Of a DNA stretch of 64,000 nucleotides, positions 52,797 to 62,133 are shown in pieces. The notes below the pieces were generated by a model, which was given only the letters and a program-made list of their open reading frames with translations, was not told the DNA's origin and ran no database searches. A program made the translations under genes and the position numbers. The stretch is from positions 248,001-312,000 of the forward strand of contig JAGXTF010000118.1 of assembly GCA_018333525.1 (NCBI GenBank), given 5' to 3'. The stretch comes from Bacteroidota bacterium. Lineage in GTDB: Bacteria; Bacteroidota; Bacteroidia; NS11-12g; UBA955. Position 1 is the first letter of the stretch, and each line of letters starts with the position of its first letter.

Positions 52797-53612
52797 TTAT
52801 TTTACCAAAGCGGTAAAATCATTTTTCAAATTCTGATATCCTGTGATATCTACTTTTATGGACCCCACTTGTATAGCTGTTTGTACCCGAATCGGAATTT
52901 TATTGTCGTCATCACTGATCCAAACTGTCATATCGTTTGAGTTTTTGAACACGCGGTCTACTACTAATTTTGGACGCAATTTGATACATCTCACTTTTCC
53001 AATATCTGATTTGATGGTTTCTTTACCCAAATAAGTAAAGTTCAAATTGTAAATTTTGTTATCCAAATAAATATCTATTGGGAAAACCTGATTGGTTTTT
53101 GCATTTTTAAAATCGATGTTTCTGGCATAATAAAGTGCACTTGCTATATCCTGTGTGTATACCGGAATAGTGAGTTCACCATCGGAATTGCGCATTTTTT
53201 TCTTGTCGTGCATGTATATCGCCAAATCTTCATCAAAATATTTATCTTCTCTTACAGTTTTTGCGTAACGCAAAGGGGCAAGACTTTGGTCATCTACCCA
53301 ACTTTGAAATTTATCGCGCACTTTGTATGCCCAGTCGAATGATTTCAGGGTTTCTCCATCCACTTTCATGGAATACGCATTACGGTTGCCAATTTTCGTG
53401 GTTTTTTCGTCTACCGACATGGTAATCAATCCTGCGTTGATAATGCCATAGTGCACCCTAAAATTGAGTTTCTCGCCCGGTTTAAAGGCATTATTCACCA
53501 TCTTTCGATAGGTGAAACCCTGAGTCTCCTGATATTTATCGCGGGTACCAAAGCTCATTGCGGCTGTGGCCAATGCGGCTGCTATCAGGGTTAATGTGAT
53601 ATTCCTTTTCAT
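52797..53612 (-). CDS. DUF3108-type secreted protein
   Basis: From the ATG at 53612 (in-frame alternatives at 53627 and 53699) the signal peptide is MKRNITLTLIAAALATAAMSFG. NAFKPGEKLNFRVHYGIINAG and ITMSVDEKTTKIGNRNAY (about residues 40-85) are the opening of DUF3108, a Gram-negative periplasmic domain of beta-rich fold. VWISDDDNKIPIRVQTAIQVG near the C-terminus completes it. Possible role in lipid or envelope handling. Lies between a terminator and the PspC gene on the same strand. Confidence 0.75.
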   Translation of the reverse strand: MKRNITLTLIAAALATAAMSFGTRDKYQETQGFTYRKMVNNAFKPGEKLNFRVHYGIINAGLITMSVDEKTTKIGNRNAYSMKVDGETLKSFDWAYKVRDKFQSWVDDQSLAPLRYAKTVREDKYFDEDLAIYMHDKKKMRNSDGELTIPVYTQDIASALYYARNIDFKNAKTNQVFPIDIYLDNKIYNLNFTYLGKETIKSDIGKVRCIKLRPKLVVDRVFKNSNDMTVWISDDDNKIPIRVQTAIQVGSIKVDITGYQNLKNDFTALVK

Positions 53613-53702
53613 GTGCTGTCCTTTCATGTATACAATTTCCAAAGCTCGTGCCAAACTGTTTACAATAATGAACACAACGAAAAGGGGGGCATCCCCCAAA
53701 AA

Positions 53703-55772
53703 TTATTTGATATGTTCGTAGCTGGCTGCTCCGGAGTTGTCGATATTACTCTCCTGCGGATCTCCCTTTAATTTTAGGGAACTGCCTCCCGATATGCGCG
53801 CATGTATACTTTCAGTGGTCCAGACCTTTACGGAGGAAGCGCCGCTGGCATGTACATCTGCTCTGTTGGATTCCAGATCCAAACTGCTGTAATCGCTGGC
53901 ACCTGAAATATCTAAATTCAAGGATTCCACTTTCCCCTTAAGTTCCGATCTGGATGCACCTTCCAAATCCAGATTCAGCTGGTGAATACGCACCGTTCCC
54001 ATAATTTTTGTTGCACCGGTACATTCTATATCCAGATTTTCAGATTTCCAGTTTTTGAAATGTATTTCTGCAACTCCATTTGCTTCTATTTTCTGCAGGT
54101 CTTTTAAATAGATTCTGATAACTGAAGTTTTATCGAGAAAATCTCCAAAATCTTCATCAATTTCCAAACTGTTTCCATCTGTTTCTATCCAGTCAGGGTG
54201 ATTTAAAATCGGACCTGAAACCAATTCCAGTTTATTACTACCCGATGGAATAATCTGTACATTGAATTTTCCTGAAATCTTTATCCGCTCCAATTGATTG
54301 TCCAGTCTTTTTGTTTGTCCGGAACGACCGTTGTATATACCGGTACCGGTGCTGTCCATAAAAACCGCATCACCAAAAGCAAATAAATTGGCATAATTAT
54401 TTTCAGAAAAATACATGTTCTTTTTGCATTTCACCCATTTCCCTTTCGGAACATAAATGGTATATTTTACCCAATTTAATTCCGAATTTTCCAGGTTTTT
54501 TACATCCGTTCCGGGTTGCAAATTCAATGTATTGTTTCTGATGGAATACGTTTTCGGGAAGTTGGAATGGTTTGGTGCGCCGTAGTATTTGCGGGGACCG
54601 AAGATTTTGTTATGTTGTTCAATATGAAAAAAACTATCATCCGATTGTTCGATATCTTCCAGATAATTTAATGTAAACAAACCGCTCTTTTCTGTATTTA
54701 ATTCTGTGGATTCCAAATACAAAGTATCCCCGGAAACAGGGATCATTTCCTGAAACATGATTTTCTCGGTTTTGTTTCTGAAATTACGTGCGGCATCAAA
54801 TACAAAGGCAAATAAAATCAGAAAAACGATAGTGGTAGCCCAGCTCAGATAACGGCGAGGCATGCGCATTCTTTCGCGGTTTCTGGAATTTCTGAACACG
54901 GCAATTGCAATTACCGCAATAACCAAAAGCAACCAGCTTACCAATGCGATTTTTATGGCAAGTGCATTGCCTCCGGCATTCAATAAAATATCCAATCCAC
55001 TTTGACCGTTTAAAATAAAATTATTGAATTCGGCATGTATATTATCTGTAAAAAATGCGATTAATAATGCAATCAAACACGCTATTAAAAGACCACCGAT
55101 AACAGACATGGCGACATTTACGGCAAACAGCACTACTGCCACAATGGCTTTTGCAATTCCCTGAACAAATGCTGCAAATCTGCTCCTGGTTTGTGTGTTT
55201 TTAAATCGGGATTTTACCTCTGAAAATTCAGATTTAATATTGTCTTCAATATTTTGCAAAGTTGGTCTTTGACCGCGCATCATCAGTTTTTCCGCGGTTG
55301 TCCGGGCTTCCGGCATTACAATCCAAAGGATGATATATAAAGGAATTCCAAATCCAAAAACAAATACAGAAATTGCCCAGCCTACACGTAAGATTACAGG
55401 ATCAATATCAAAATATGCGCCGATTCCACTCCATACCCCAGCCAATATTTTATTATCGGGATCGCGGTACAACCTGCGATGCGGTTCATTATAGGTGAAG
55501 GTTTGTTCCTGGCTGGCTCCATCTAATGGACCCATTTGTGCAATCACATCTTTTACATCTTCCAGGGTGGTAAAGGATCGGTTATTTTCTTTTTGTTTTT
55601 TGTCCAGCAATTCACCAATGCGTTCTTCTATATCACCGACAATTTCGGCAGCACCATCTTCACCGGCGTATTTTTGATGTAAGGCATCGGTGTATTGCCC
55701 AGCAGCAATTGCAGCGTCTTCATCGGCCGTAAGCACATAATGGCCCAGTCGGATATTTACTACTTTATTCAT
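53703..55772 (-). CDS. PspC-domain membrane protein with DUF2807 C-terminus
   Basis: The real start is the ATG at 55772 (MNKVVNIRLGHYVLTADEDA), overlapping the PadR stop by four bases; the track ORF's first 45 residues are rejected. 689 residues: a cytosolic N-terminal part, then a PspC segment (RRLYRDPDNKILAGVWSGIGAYF, about 95-150), six hydrophobic helices (~125-330), and a periplasmic C-terminal DUF2807 half with stacked short beta-strands (LDLEGASRSELKGKVESLNLD). PspC-DUF2807 fusions are a Bacteroidota form of envelope-stress proteins. The PadR regulator probably controls it. Confidence 0.85.
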   Translation of the reverse strand: MNKVVNIRLGHYVLTADEDAAIAAGQYTDALHQKYAGEDGAAEIVGDIEERIGELLDKKQKENNRSFTTLEDVKDVIAQMGPLDGASQEQTFTYNEPHRRLYRDPDNKILAGVWSGIGAYFDIDPVILRVGWAISVFVFGFGIPLYIILWIVMPEARTTAEKLMMRGQRPTLQNIEDNIKSEFSEVKSRFKNTQTRSRFAAFVQGIAKAIVAVVLFAVNVAMSVIGGLLIACLIALLIAFFTDNIHAEFNNFILNGQSGLDILLNAGGNALAIKIALVSWLLLVIAVIAIAVFRNSRNRERMRMPRRYLSWATTIVFLILFAFVFDAARNFRNKTEKIMFQEMIPVSGDTLYLESTELNTEKSGLFTLNYLEDIEQSDDSFFHIEQHNKIFGPRKYYGAPNHSNFPKTYSIRNNTLNLQPGTDVKNLENSELNWVKYTIYVPKGKWVKCKKNMYFSENNYANLFAFGDAVFMDSTGTGIYNGRSGQTKRLDNQLERIKISGKFNVQIIPSGSNKLELVSGPILNHPDWIETDGNSLEIDEDFGDFLDKTSVIRIYLKDLQKIEANGVAEIHFKNWKSENLDIECTGATKIMGTVRIHQLNLDLEGASRSELKGKVESLNLDISGASDYSSLDLESNRADVHASGASSVKVWTTESIHARISGGSSLKLKGDPQESNIDNSGAASYEHIK

Positions 55773-56101
55773 TTTGGGGTTGTTTTTAAATTTTTGACGG
55801 TAAGAATAAGTTCTTCCCAATTCGCATCCAATTCCTTTAAATATTGAATGCCGGTTTCTGTAATCTGAAAATATTTTCTGGGAGGACCCTGGGTGCTTTC
55901 TACCCATTTGTAAGTCACCAGTCCACTGTTTTTCAATCTGGACAGCAATGGATACAAGGTGCCTTCTGCAACCAACAATTTGGCATTGGTGAGCATATCG
56001 ATAATATCAGAGGAATAAATCTCTCCCCTGGCAATTACCGAAAGCACGCAATATTCCAAGACTCCTTTGCGCATCTGACTCTGTGTATTCTCCGTTGCCA
56101 T
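55769..56101 (-). CDS. PadR-family transcriptional regulator
   Basis: 110-residue winged-helix regulator. SQMRKGVLEYCVLSVIARG (8-26), LLVAEGTLYPLLSRLKNSGLV (42-62) with the wing EGTLYPLLSRL, and PRKYFQITETG (73-84) are the PadR motifs. PadR-type repressors respond to phenolics, antibiotics or unknown ligands. It overlaps the PspC-DUF2807 gene (ATGA) and likely represses the pair. A TATCTTTG promoter element lies 11 bases upstream. Confidence 0.9.
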   Translation of the reverse strand: MATENTQSQMRKGVLEYCVLSVIARGEIYSSDIIDMLTNAKLLVAEGTLYPLLSRLKNSGLVTYKWVESTQGPPRKYFQITETGIQYLKELDANWEELILTVKNLKTTPK

Positions 56102-56112
56102 AAATTCCTATG

Positions 56113-56120
56113 CAAAGATA
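56113..56120 (-). promoter_or_regulatory. -7 promoter element for padR-pspC
   Basis: TATCTTTG on the minus strand (caaagata on plus), 11 bases before the ATG at 56101. The target site for PadR would be expected near here. Confidence 0.6.
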
Positions 56121-56268
56121 TATGTATTATTTGGTATTATGCAATACATAGTAGTAAAAAAGTAAAATATCTCGATAAACATTGGATGAAATGCCATGAA
56201 AGCGAGGGGGATAACATTCCATCCATAATAGTTTGGGGTCGCAAGTGGCATCTATGAGCCAAAAATTC

Positions 56269-56297
56269 AACACCCTGATCCCTATTCCCTAACCCCT
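56269..56297. repeat. C-rich ccct/ccta iterated tract before selD
   Basis: caccctgatccctattccctaacccc: iterated ccct-type units 20 bases before selD, resembling 20429-20460. Confidence 0.5.
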
Positions 56298-56314
56298 TAT
56301 ATTACCTTCGCGGC

Positions 56315-57334
56315 ATGTCTTCCAACATAAACCTTTTATCATTTAGCAAAGGCAGTGGCTGTGGGTGTAAAATCAATCCCACAGAATTGAAAAGCCTGAT
56401 TGGAGATATCGTGATTCCGGATCATTTTCCGGGATTGGTAGTTGGGAATTCTTTGGCCGATGATTGTTCTGTATTTGATTTGGGAAACGGGAAATTTCTC
56501 TTGCAAACCGTTGATTTTTTTACTCCCATTGTAAATGATGCGTATATTTTTGGAGCTGCAGCAGCAGCGAATTCGCTTAGTGATATATGGGCAATGGGAG
56601 GCAAACCCATTATGGCAAATGCAGTTTTTAGCTGGCCATTAGACAAATTGCCTTTGGATCTTGGAAAAGAAGTACTCCAAGGTGCTTCTGATGTTTGCAA
56701 CAAAGCAGGTGTAGCATTGGCCGGCGGACATAGTATTGACGGGCAGGAACCGCTTTTTGGTCTGAGTGTTACCGGTATTTGCAATGCAGAAAATTTAAAG
56801 CGAAATAACGGTGCGCAAAATGGCGATTTCATTTATCTTACAAAACCTCTGGGTATAGGAATGCTTTCTGCAGCACATAAAAGAGGAGTTTCTACAGAAG
56901 GTCAGGATAAAGCGCTGTTTAATTATTTGCAGGAATTAAATCAAATTGGTGAATCATTGGGTGAAATGGAAGCAGTGCATGCGATAACAGATGTTACCGG
57001 TTTCGGACTTGCAGGACATTTGTTGGAGATGTGCACTGCATCCGGTTTAGGTGCTGAAATAGAGGGGGATAAAATCCCAAAAATTGCGGAAGCAGAAACA
57101 CTTGCATCGCAATTTATTTTACCCGATAATGCGATGCGAAACTGGAATGCATATGAAAAGGAAATTGTATTGCAAAACCAGGTGATTTTCCCCTGGTTGG
57201 TAGACCCGCAAACCAATGGGGGATTACTTTTAGCAGTGGACCCTTTGCAAAAAGAAATTCAGGAATATTTAAAATCTAAAGCAAATTTTATCGGAATATT
57301 TTCCAATAAAATAAATGGATTAAAAGTGAATTAA
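56315..57334 (+). CDS. selD: Selenide, water dikinase (selenophosphate synthetase)
   Basis: Makes selenophosphate from selenide and ATP. 339 residues. SGCGCKI (14-20) has catalytic Cys16 and Lys19 at the E. coli SelD Cys17/Lys20 positions; the active residue is Cys, not Sec. NAISDI-like AAANSLSDIWAMGGKPIM and ALAGGHSIDGQEPLFGL are family motifs; TDVTGFGLAGHL and DPQTNGGLLLA are intact. No selA, selB or selU/mnmH lies in the window, so the use of selenophosphate (tRNA selenouridine or selenoprotein) is unknown. A one-mismatch TACCTTCG is four bases upstream. Confidence 0.95.
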   Translation: MSSNINLLSFSKGSGCGCKINPTELKSLIGDIVIPDHFPGLVVGNSLADDCSVFDLGNGKFLLQTVDFFTPIVNDAYIFGAAAAANSLSDIWAMGGKPIMANAVFSWPLDKLPLDLGKEVLQGASDVCNKAGVALAGGHSIDGQEPLFGLSVTGICNAENLKRNNGAQNGDFIYLTKPLGIGMLSAAHKRGVSTEGQDKALFNYLQELNQIGESLGEMEAVHAITDVTGFGLAGHLLEMCTASGLGAEIEGDKIPKIAEAETLASQFILPDNAMRNWNAYEKEIVLQNQVIFPWLVDPQTNGGLLLAVDPLQKEIQEYLKSKANFIGIFSNKINGLKVN

Positions 57335-58311
57335 TTTTTATAGCTCACCGCTTTTACCGCTTTCACAATTCTCTCTACGCTAGGCAAATATTCCTCCACA
57401 AAAGTTGGAGCATATGGCAGCGAAGTATCGTGGCTGGTAACGCGGTGAATGGGCGCATCCAAATAATCAAAAGCACGGCGCTGAACCATATGGCTGATTT
57501 CGCTGGAGATACTTGCCAAAGGCCAGGCTTCTTCCACAATTACCAGGCGGTTTGTTTTTTGTACACTGCGAATAACCGTATCGTAATCAATGGGTCTTAC
57601 TGTGCGCAGGTCTATCAGTTCTGCATCAATACCCTCTGCCGTTAATTCTTCAACTGCTTTTTGTGCGCGAAGCATCATTTTTCCAAAGGATACTATCGTT
57701 ACATCTTTCCCTTCCTTTACCACATCCGCAACCCCAATTGGAATGGTGTATTCGCCATCAGGAATCATTCCTTTGAATCCGTACATTTGCTCGCTTTCCA
57801 TAAAAATTACCGGATTCTCATCGCGAATGGCAGATTTCAACAAACCCTTGGCATCGGCAGGATTGCTGGGAACCACCACCTTTAATCCCGGGGTATTGGC
57901 ATACCAGTTTTCAAAATTCTGGCTGTGTTGTTGGGCAAGTTGTCCGGCGCTGCCGGTAGGTCCGCGAAACACCATGGGCGCCAGGTACTGACCATTGCTC
58001 ATGCTGTTGATTTTAGCTGCGGCATTAATTACCTGGTCGATGGCTACCAGGGAAAAGTTGAAGGTCATGAATTCGCAAATGGGTCTTAGTCCATTCATGG
58101 CTGCACCTACGGCGATACCTGCAAAACCGAGTTCAGCAATTGGAGTATCAATAATCCGTTTGGGACCAAATTCATCCAACATGCCCTGGCTTACTTTATA
58201 TGCGCCATTGTATTCTGCCACTTCTTCTCCAAGAAGAAAAACCTTTTCATCGCGTCTCATTTCTTCCTGCATTGCCTCACGCAGGGCTTCCCTGAACTGA
58301 ACTTCTCTCAT
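57331..58311 (-). CDS. pdhB: Pyruvate dehydrogenase E1 component, beta subunit
   Basis: 326 residues. The thiamine-diphosphate-dependent E1 beta subunit of a 2-oxo acid dehydrogenase complex. The order REALREAMQEEM, EEVAEYNGAYKVSQGM, IDTPIAELGFAGIAVGAAM, RGPTGSAGQLAQQHSQNFE and VVEEAWPLASISSEI is canonical. The alpha subunit is not in the window. Whether pyruvate or another 2-oxo acid is the substrate cannot be told from the beta subunit alone; pyruvate is the common case in Bacteroidota. Convergent with selD (4-base overlap). Confidence 0.92.
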   Translation of the reverse strand: MREVQFREALREAMQEEMRRDEKVFLLGEEVAEYNGAYKVSQGMLDEFGPKRIIDTPIAELGFAGIAVGAAMNGLRPICEFMTFNFSLVAIDQVINAAAKINSMSNGQYLAPMVFRGPTGSAGQLAQQHSQNFENWYANTPGLKVVVPSNPADAKGLLKSAIRDENPVIFMESEQMYGFKGMIPDGEYTIPIGVADVVKEGKDVTIVSFGKMMLRAQKAVEELTAEGIDAELIDLRTVRPIDYDTVIRSVQKTNRLVIVEEAWPLASISSEISHMVQRRAFDYLDAPIHRVTSHDTSLPYAPTFVEEYLPSVERIVKAVKAVSYKN

Positions 58312-58328
58312 GATTATTTATGGGGCAA

Positions 58329-58336
58329 CAAAAGTA
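58329..58336 (-). promoter_or_regulatory. -7 promoter element for pdhB
   Basis: TACTTTTG on the minus strand, 17 bases before the ATG at 58311. Confidence 0.55.
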
Positions 58337-58447
58337 CATAAAAACCAATCATCTGAGGGTATACCGCAATCTTGATGTAATAATTATAAGGGGTATAAAA
58401 TAAAACTACCCCAAATCGAGTTTAACACGTAACAGAAAGGAACAGGC

Positions 58448-59614
58448 ATGAAAAACACACTACTCATAGCCGTCTGCAGTTTAATCCGCATATGCTCCGC
58501 CGCGACAGAAATCAAACAATTTGATTTTTACGGGCGCACGGTGATGGTGCCTTTGGATCCCACCCTGCAACATCTCCGATTTGACAGTAAAAACATTAGT
58601 TTTATCAAAGTGAGCACCCAGTTGAAGGCCATGCACAAACTGGATTTGCCCAATACTTTCCGCCAATTGCGCCAGGAAGCGAAAAAAATGAAACTGGATC
58701 GCGTAGGATATTTTCAGTTAATTAAAGTCTTCAGTATGAAAGCATTTCCGGAACAAAGTGCGGATTTTAGAAAAGCAATTGCATGGTATGGCTTGCGCGA
58801 TGTTGGTATAGATGTGATTCTGGTTGGCAGTCATGATTATTTCAATCTTTTTGTTCGGCTCGATCAGGAACCCGATGGATGCTATTCTATGTCGAGCGGA
58901 GGAAAAAAATATTTCAGCGTAACCAAGGGTGAAATTCCCTACAACAAAATGGAAGTTTTCAGGCCACTTTTATTGCAGGATTCCGCCATGGATCCCCTGA
59001 GTCTGGACATAAGTTGTTTGCCTGAATTGGGAAATTCAATTGTAGGCAGAAGCAGGGAGTTTGAATACAACAACCGAAACTATGTTCTCAATACCAGATA
59101 TAACGCAAATTTGGTGAGTTATATGAATGACCTTCCCAGATTCCGAATCGGTACTCATTTGTACAATCTGAGACCCAGTGAAGAAGCGGGAAAATCGCTG
59201 GATGACAGTTTAAAAATTTGGATGCTGGGTATGAGTTACAGCGAAAAATTGAGTTTTATTCTCAATATGGTACAAAGAGCATTTCCATACAAAGCGGATC
59301 GCGACTATCGCCCAAGAGAAAAACGCAATTTTATTGAGCAAACATTGGCAGATGATTATACGGATTGTGAAGATAAGGCAGCTTTGTTTTGTTATCTCGC
59401 AAAAAATTATCTGAACAGCAATACTATTTTAATTTATAGCCAGAGTGCAACCCATGTTACTGCTGCATTAGAACTGGAAAAAAACGCACCTGGATATACT
59501 TTTAAACTCAACAACAAAGGGTATTTAATTTGTGAAGCAGCATGCACCGGATATAAGCCGGGTGCAACAATTCTAACGCAAAAGCAAATTAAAACAGCTG
59601 AAATTTATCAGTAA
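58448..59614 (+). CDS. Secreted transglutaminase-like (papain-fold) protein
   Basis: 388 residues with a signal peptide (MKNTLLIAVCSLIRICSAA). A ~260-residue N-terminal region of unknown fold precedes a transglutaminase-type core: LADDYTDCEDKAALFCYLA (Cys307), SATHVTAALEL (His336) and YLICEAACTG as the likely third position. The Cys-His-Glu/Asp order is that of bacterial transglutaminase-like or arylamine-acetyltransferase-like hydrolases. The substrate is unknown. Ends two bases before the convergent next gene. Confidence 0.65.
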   Translation: MKNTLLIAVCSLIRICSAATEIKQFDFYGRTVMVPLDPTLQHLRFDSKNISFIKVSTQLKAMHKLDLPNTFRQLRQEAKKMKLDRVGYFQLIKVFSMKAFPEQSADFRKAIAWYGLRDVGIDVILVGSHDYFNLFVRLDQEPDGCYSMSSGGKKYFSVTKGEIPYNKMEVFRPLLLQDSAMDPLSLDISCLPELGNSIVGRSREFEYNNRNYVLNTRYNANLVSYMNDLPRFRIGTHLYNLRPSEEAGKSLDDSLKIWMLGMSYSEKLSFILNMVQRAFPYKADRDYRPREKRNFIEQTLADDYTDCEDKAALFCYLAKNYLNSNTILIYSQSATHVTAALELEKNAPGYTFKLNNKGYLICEAACTGYKPGATILTQKQIKTAEIYQ

Positions 59615-59616
59615 AT

Positions 59617-60183
59617 TTAGTCAAGACGGTTGGATATAATTCTCTCTACCTGATCCATCAATTGACGTGGAGATAATTTGCGCCAGTTTATATCGTCCAG
59701 TTCACCGCCAAAATTGACATAATAATCAATTCCTGCGCGGCGAAACTCTTCCAAAACATGGTCGCGGAAATTCAACATTACTATCCAACCATCTTCCACT
59801 TCCTGAAACCATTCTTCGTAATAACTATCATCGGAAGCGTGAAAATTCAGTACATTTTCTCCAATTAAAATGAATTTGTTGATTCCCTCCTCCGTCATCA
59901 ATTCTATCACATCCCGTTTCAGATTCATAATGTCATTGTATAAGGCATCGTTCCATTCACCAATCATTTCTATTATGGCATAGCCCTCCGGATAATCTAC
60001 ATAGAGAATTTTGATATACAGGGTTTGGGATCCAAAATCATCCCATTGCGGATGAATGAGATAATTGTATACGGCATGTTCAAAAACAAATTCGCTGTAT
60101 TCCCTTTCAAAGAAAGGAGACCGGTTATCTTCATTCGCCTGATAGATGTGCAACCAATTGTAATATGGCTCTATATAATGCAA
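59617..60183 (-). CDS. Conserved hypothetical protein, acidic
   Basis: 188 residues from a TTG at 60183. It is rich in aromatic and acidic residues (YYNWLHIYQANEDN, YIKILYVDYPEGYAIIE, DSYYEEWFQEVEDGW). No signal peptide or membrane segment is seen; probably cytosolic. It contains a Rossmann-like strand (NKFILIGENVLNF, about 102-114). I recognise no named family. A TAACTTTG element lies eight bases upstream of the start. Confidence 0.55.
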   Translation of the reverse strand: MHYIEPYYNWLHIYQANEDNRSPFFEREYSEFVFEHAVYNYLIHPQWDDFGSQTLYIKILYVDYPEGYAIIEMIGEWNDALYNDIMNLKRDVIELMTEEGINKFILIGENVLNFHASDDSYYEEWFQEVEDGWIVMLNFRDHVLEEFRRAGIDYYVNFGGELDDINWRKLSPRQLMDQVERIISNRLD

Positions 60184-60191
60184 AGTCGCTG

Positions 60192-60199
60192 CAAAGTTA
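60192..60199 (-). promoter_or_regulatory. -7 promoter element for the hypothetical gene at 60183
   Basis: TAACTTTG on the minus strand, eight bases before the TTG start. Confidence 0.5.
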
Positions 60200-60299
60200 T
60201 TAAACGAAACTTTGCTTTTTTTTATCCATTACAAAACTATTTCAATAAATAATTTACAGGACAATTACACAATCCACGGGTTTTTGCCATCTTTGCCCT

Positions 60300-61739
60300 G
60301 TGCAGCGCAAGTTTCTCGGTAATTTGTTTTTGCTTCAGGCACTGAATTGGCTGGTGAAACCGGTGTGGATTTTTTGGATAGACAGGCTGGCACAAGTGAA
60401 ACTCGGCGACCATTGGTATGGGAAATATTATGTAATTTTCAGTTTTGCCTTACTTTTTAATATCTTGTTGGATTTTGGCCTCAATAGCTTTTTAACTTCC
60501 AATATAGCAAAAACCGGCAGCATTGGCATAGCCAAAAAAGTGATCCGGTTTAGGTTGATGCTCGCAGTTTTGTTTATTCTTCTGGTATTGGTTATTGGCC
60601 TGCAACAAAAGCTGGATCCTGATATTTTAGGTCTGGTGATTCTCAACCAGGTGCTTGCAGGGTTTCTACTTTTGGTTCGATCCATATTACAGGGCAGGCA
60701 TTTATTTAGAACGGATAGTATAATATCTGTAACCGATCGGTTAATCGCTATTTTGCTTTGTTCATTTTTCATTTATAGCCAGAATTTTTCAGCAAGAACC
60801 GGCGTTTTTATTTTCTTAATCGTACAAACAGCAGGATACATTGGTGCCTTAATCCCGGCCTCCATTGCGGCATTTCGCAATACCAAAACTTCCGTAGGTA
60901 ATGCTATTAGTCCAGGATATCAGGCTCTGATAAAGCAAGCAGGTTGGTTTGCGGTGCTGGCATTTGCCATGTCTGTTTTCACCAGAATAGACGCATTGAT
61001 GATTCGCAATTTTTCTAAAGGTGGGTATGTGGAAGCAGGAATTTATGCCCAGAGTTTTCGTTTGCTCGATGCGGCATTGATTTTTTCTTCACTGATCAGT
61101 ACTTTATTGTTACCTGTATTTAGCAAAATGATTGTGGCAAAGGAAAATACCCATACTATGGTATGGCTGAATATTCGTATCATTTGGTTTGTAGCGCTTC
61201 CGGCTGCTCTGGCAGCTTATTATTTTGGAGCAGAAATTTTGCAATTTTTGTACCGGAAAACTTATAAAGACAGCGTAGAATTATATTATTCAGCTTCCAT
61301 ATTTTTTCCGGTGATGTTCAGCTTTTTGGTAATGGGAACTGTACATGTTTTTGGAACCTGGCTCACTGCCGCTCACAGGGTTAAATGGCTGGCATTTATT
61401 GCATTTTTTTGTATCCTGTTTAATGTTGCATTTAATTATTATTTTATACCACAATATGGTGCGCTTGCCGCGGCATGGTCTTGCTTTTTTACCCAACTTT
61501 TGTTCGCAGGTGCATGTATGGCAGGAACCATGCTGCTGAAGGGATTCACACCCCAAATACAACAGGTTGCTTTAACCATTATCTGGATTTTTGTCTCAGT
61601 TGCTTTGTTTGGAATAGCAAGGTATTTTTTCGATGGAATTCAGGCGCTTTTTATTGCCGGAATTTTTTATCTCTTCGGAACTTTTGCAGTTGGTATTTTC
61701 AGGGCAGAATTGAAAAAAATGTTAGCGAATAAAAAATAG
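60300..61739 (+). CDS. Oligosaccharide flippase family protein (Wzx/MATE-like)
   Basis: 479 residues with about 12-14 membrane helices. Start GTG at 60300. RLAQVKLGDHWYGKYYVIFS leads into the first helix pair, and the order of helices and the GALAAAWSCFFTQLLFA segment fit the polysaccharide-flippase (MOP) superfamily. Members flip lipid-linked glycan repeats from cytosol to periplasm. It is 42 kb from the other glycan genes, so its partner pathway is not evident. A one-mismatch promoter-like CATCTTTG lies four bases before the start. Confidence 0.82.
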   Translation: MQRKFLGNLFLLQALNWLVKPVWIFWIDRLAQVKLGDHWYGKYYVIFSFALLFNILLDFGLNSFLTSNIAKTGSIGIAKKVIRFRLMLAVLFILLVLVIGLQQKLDPDILGLVILNQVLAGFLLLVRSILQGRHLFRTDSIISVTDRLIAILLCSFFIYSQNFSARTGVFIFLIVQTAGYIGALIPASIAAFRNTKTSVGNAISPGYQALIKQAGWFAVLAFAMSVFTRIDALMIRNFSKGGYVEAGIYAQSFRLLDAALIFSSLISTLLLPVFSKMIVAKENTHTMVWLNIRIIWFVALPAALAAYYFGAEILQFLYRKTYKDSVELYYSASIFFPVMFSFLVMGTVHVFGTWLTAAHRVKWLAFIAFFCILFNVAFNYYFIPQYGALAAAWSCFFTQLLFAGACMAGTMLLKGFTPQIQQVALTIIWIFVSVALFGIARYFFDGIQALFIAGIFYLFGTFAVGIFRAELKKMLANKK

Positions 61740-61742
61740 TTA

Positions 61743-62117
61743 TTATTCCACATCCAAAATTTCTTCATTATTTCGTTTGACCGGTTTGATAAATTGCTGA
61801 ATAAAAAACCATATAAAGGAGATAAGAATACAGGCCAGCAATATAAAATACGAATACTTGAAATCGTATACCCTGAGTATGATGGCCACCACCAGTAGCA
61901 GTTTGGAAAATACACCCATTAAAAACACTCCCAATAATTGTGTTCTGGACCGGTAAGGAATTCGGAAATAAAAATTAATTTCAGCAATATTTCCGGCTAT
62001 AGTAAGTACGATACCAATCCAAAAAAGAATATGGAGGGCATCCAGTTTAACTGCAATAAAATGGAAAAGCAACAACACAAAGCCCAGGGGCTGCAGGAAG
62101 CGTAAATAACCTTTCAT
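61743..62117 (-). CDS. Small integral membrane protein of unknown function
   Basis: 124 residues, four predicted helices (about 6-23, 28-46, 60-80, 86-112), with basic residues at both ends. No domain recognised. It sits 16 bases downstream of glyA on the same strand and is convergent with the flippase gene (3-base gap), so it may be co-transcribed with glyA. Conserved short membrane proteins in this position are common but unassigned. Confidence 0.55.
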   Translation of the reverse strand: MKGYLRFLQPLGFVLLLFHFIAVKLDALHILFWIGIVLTIAGNIAEINFYFRIPYRSRTQLLGVFLMGVFSKLLLVVAIILRVYDFKYSYFILLACILISFIWFFIQQFIKPVKRNNEEILDVE

Positions 62118-62133
62118 GGATGGATTCCGTTAC

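Noticed and set aside
55773-55907. N-terminal 45-residue extension of the PspC protein in the ORF track
   Set aside because: It lies inside the padR gene; ATG 55772 forms an ATGA overlap with the padR stop and gives a normal N-terminus.
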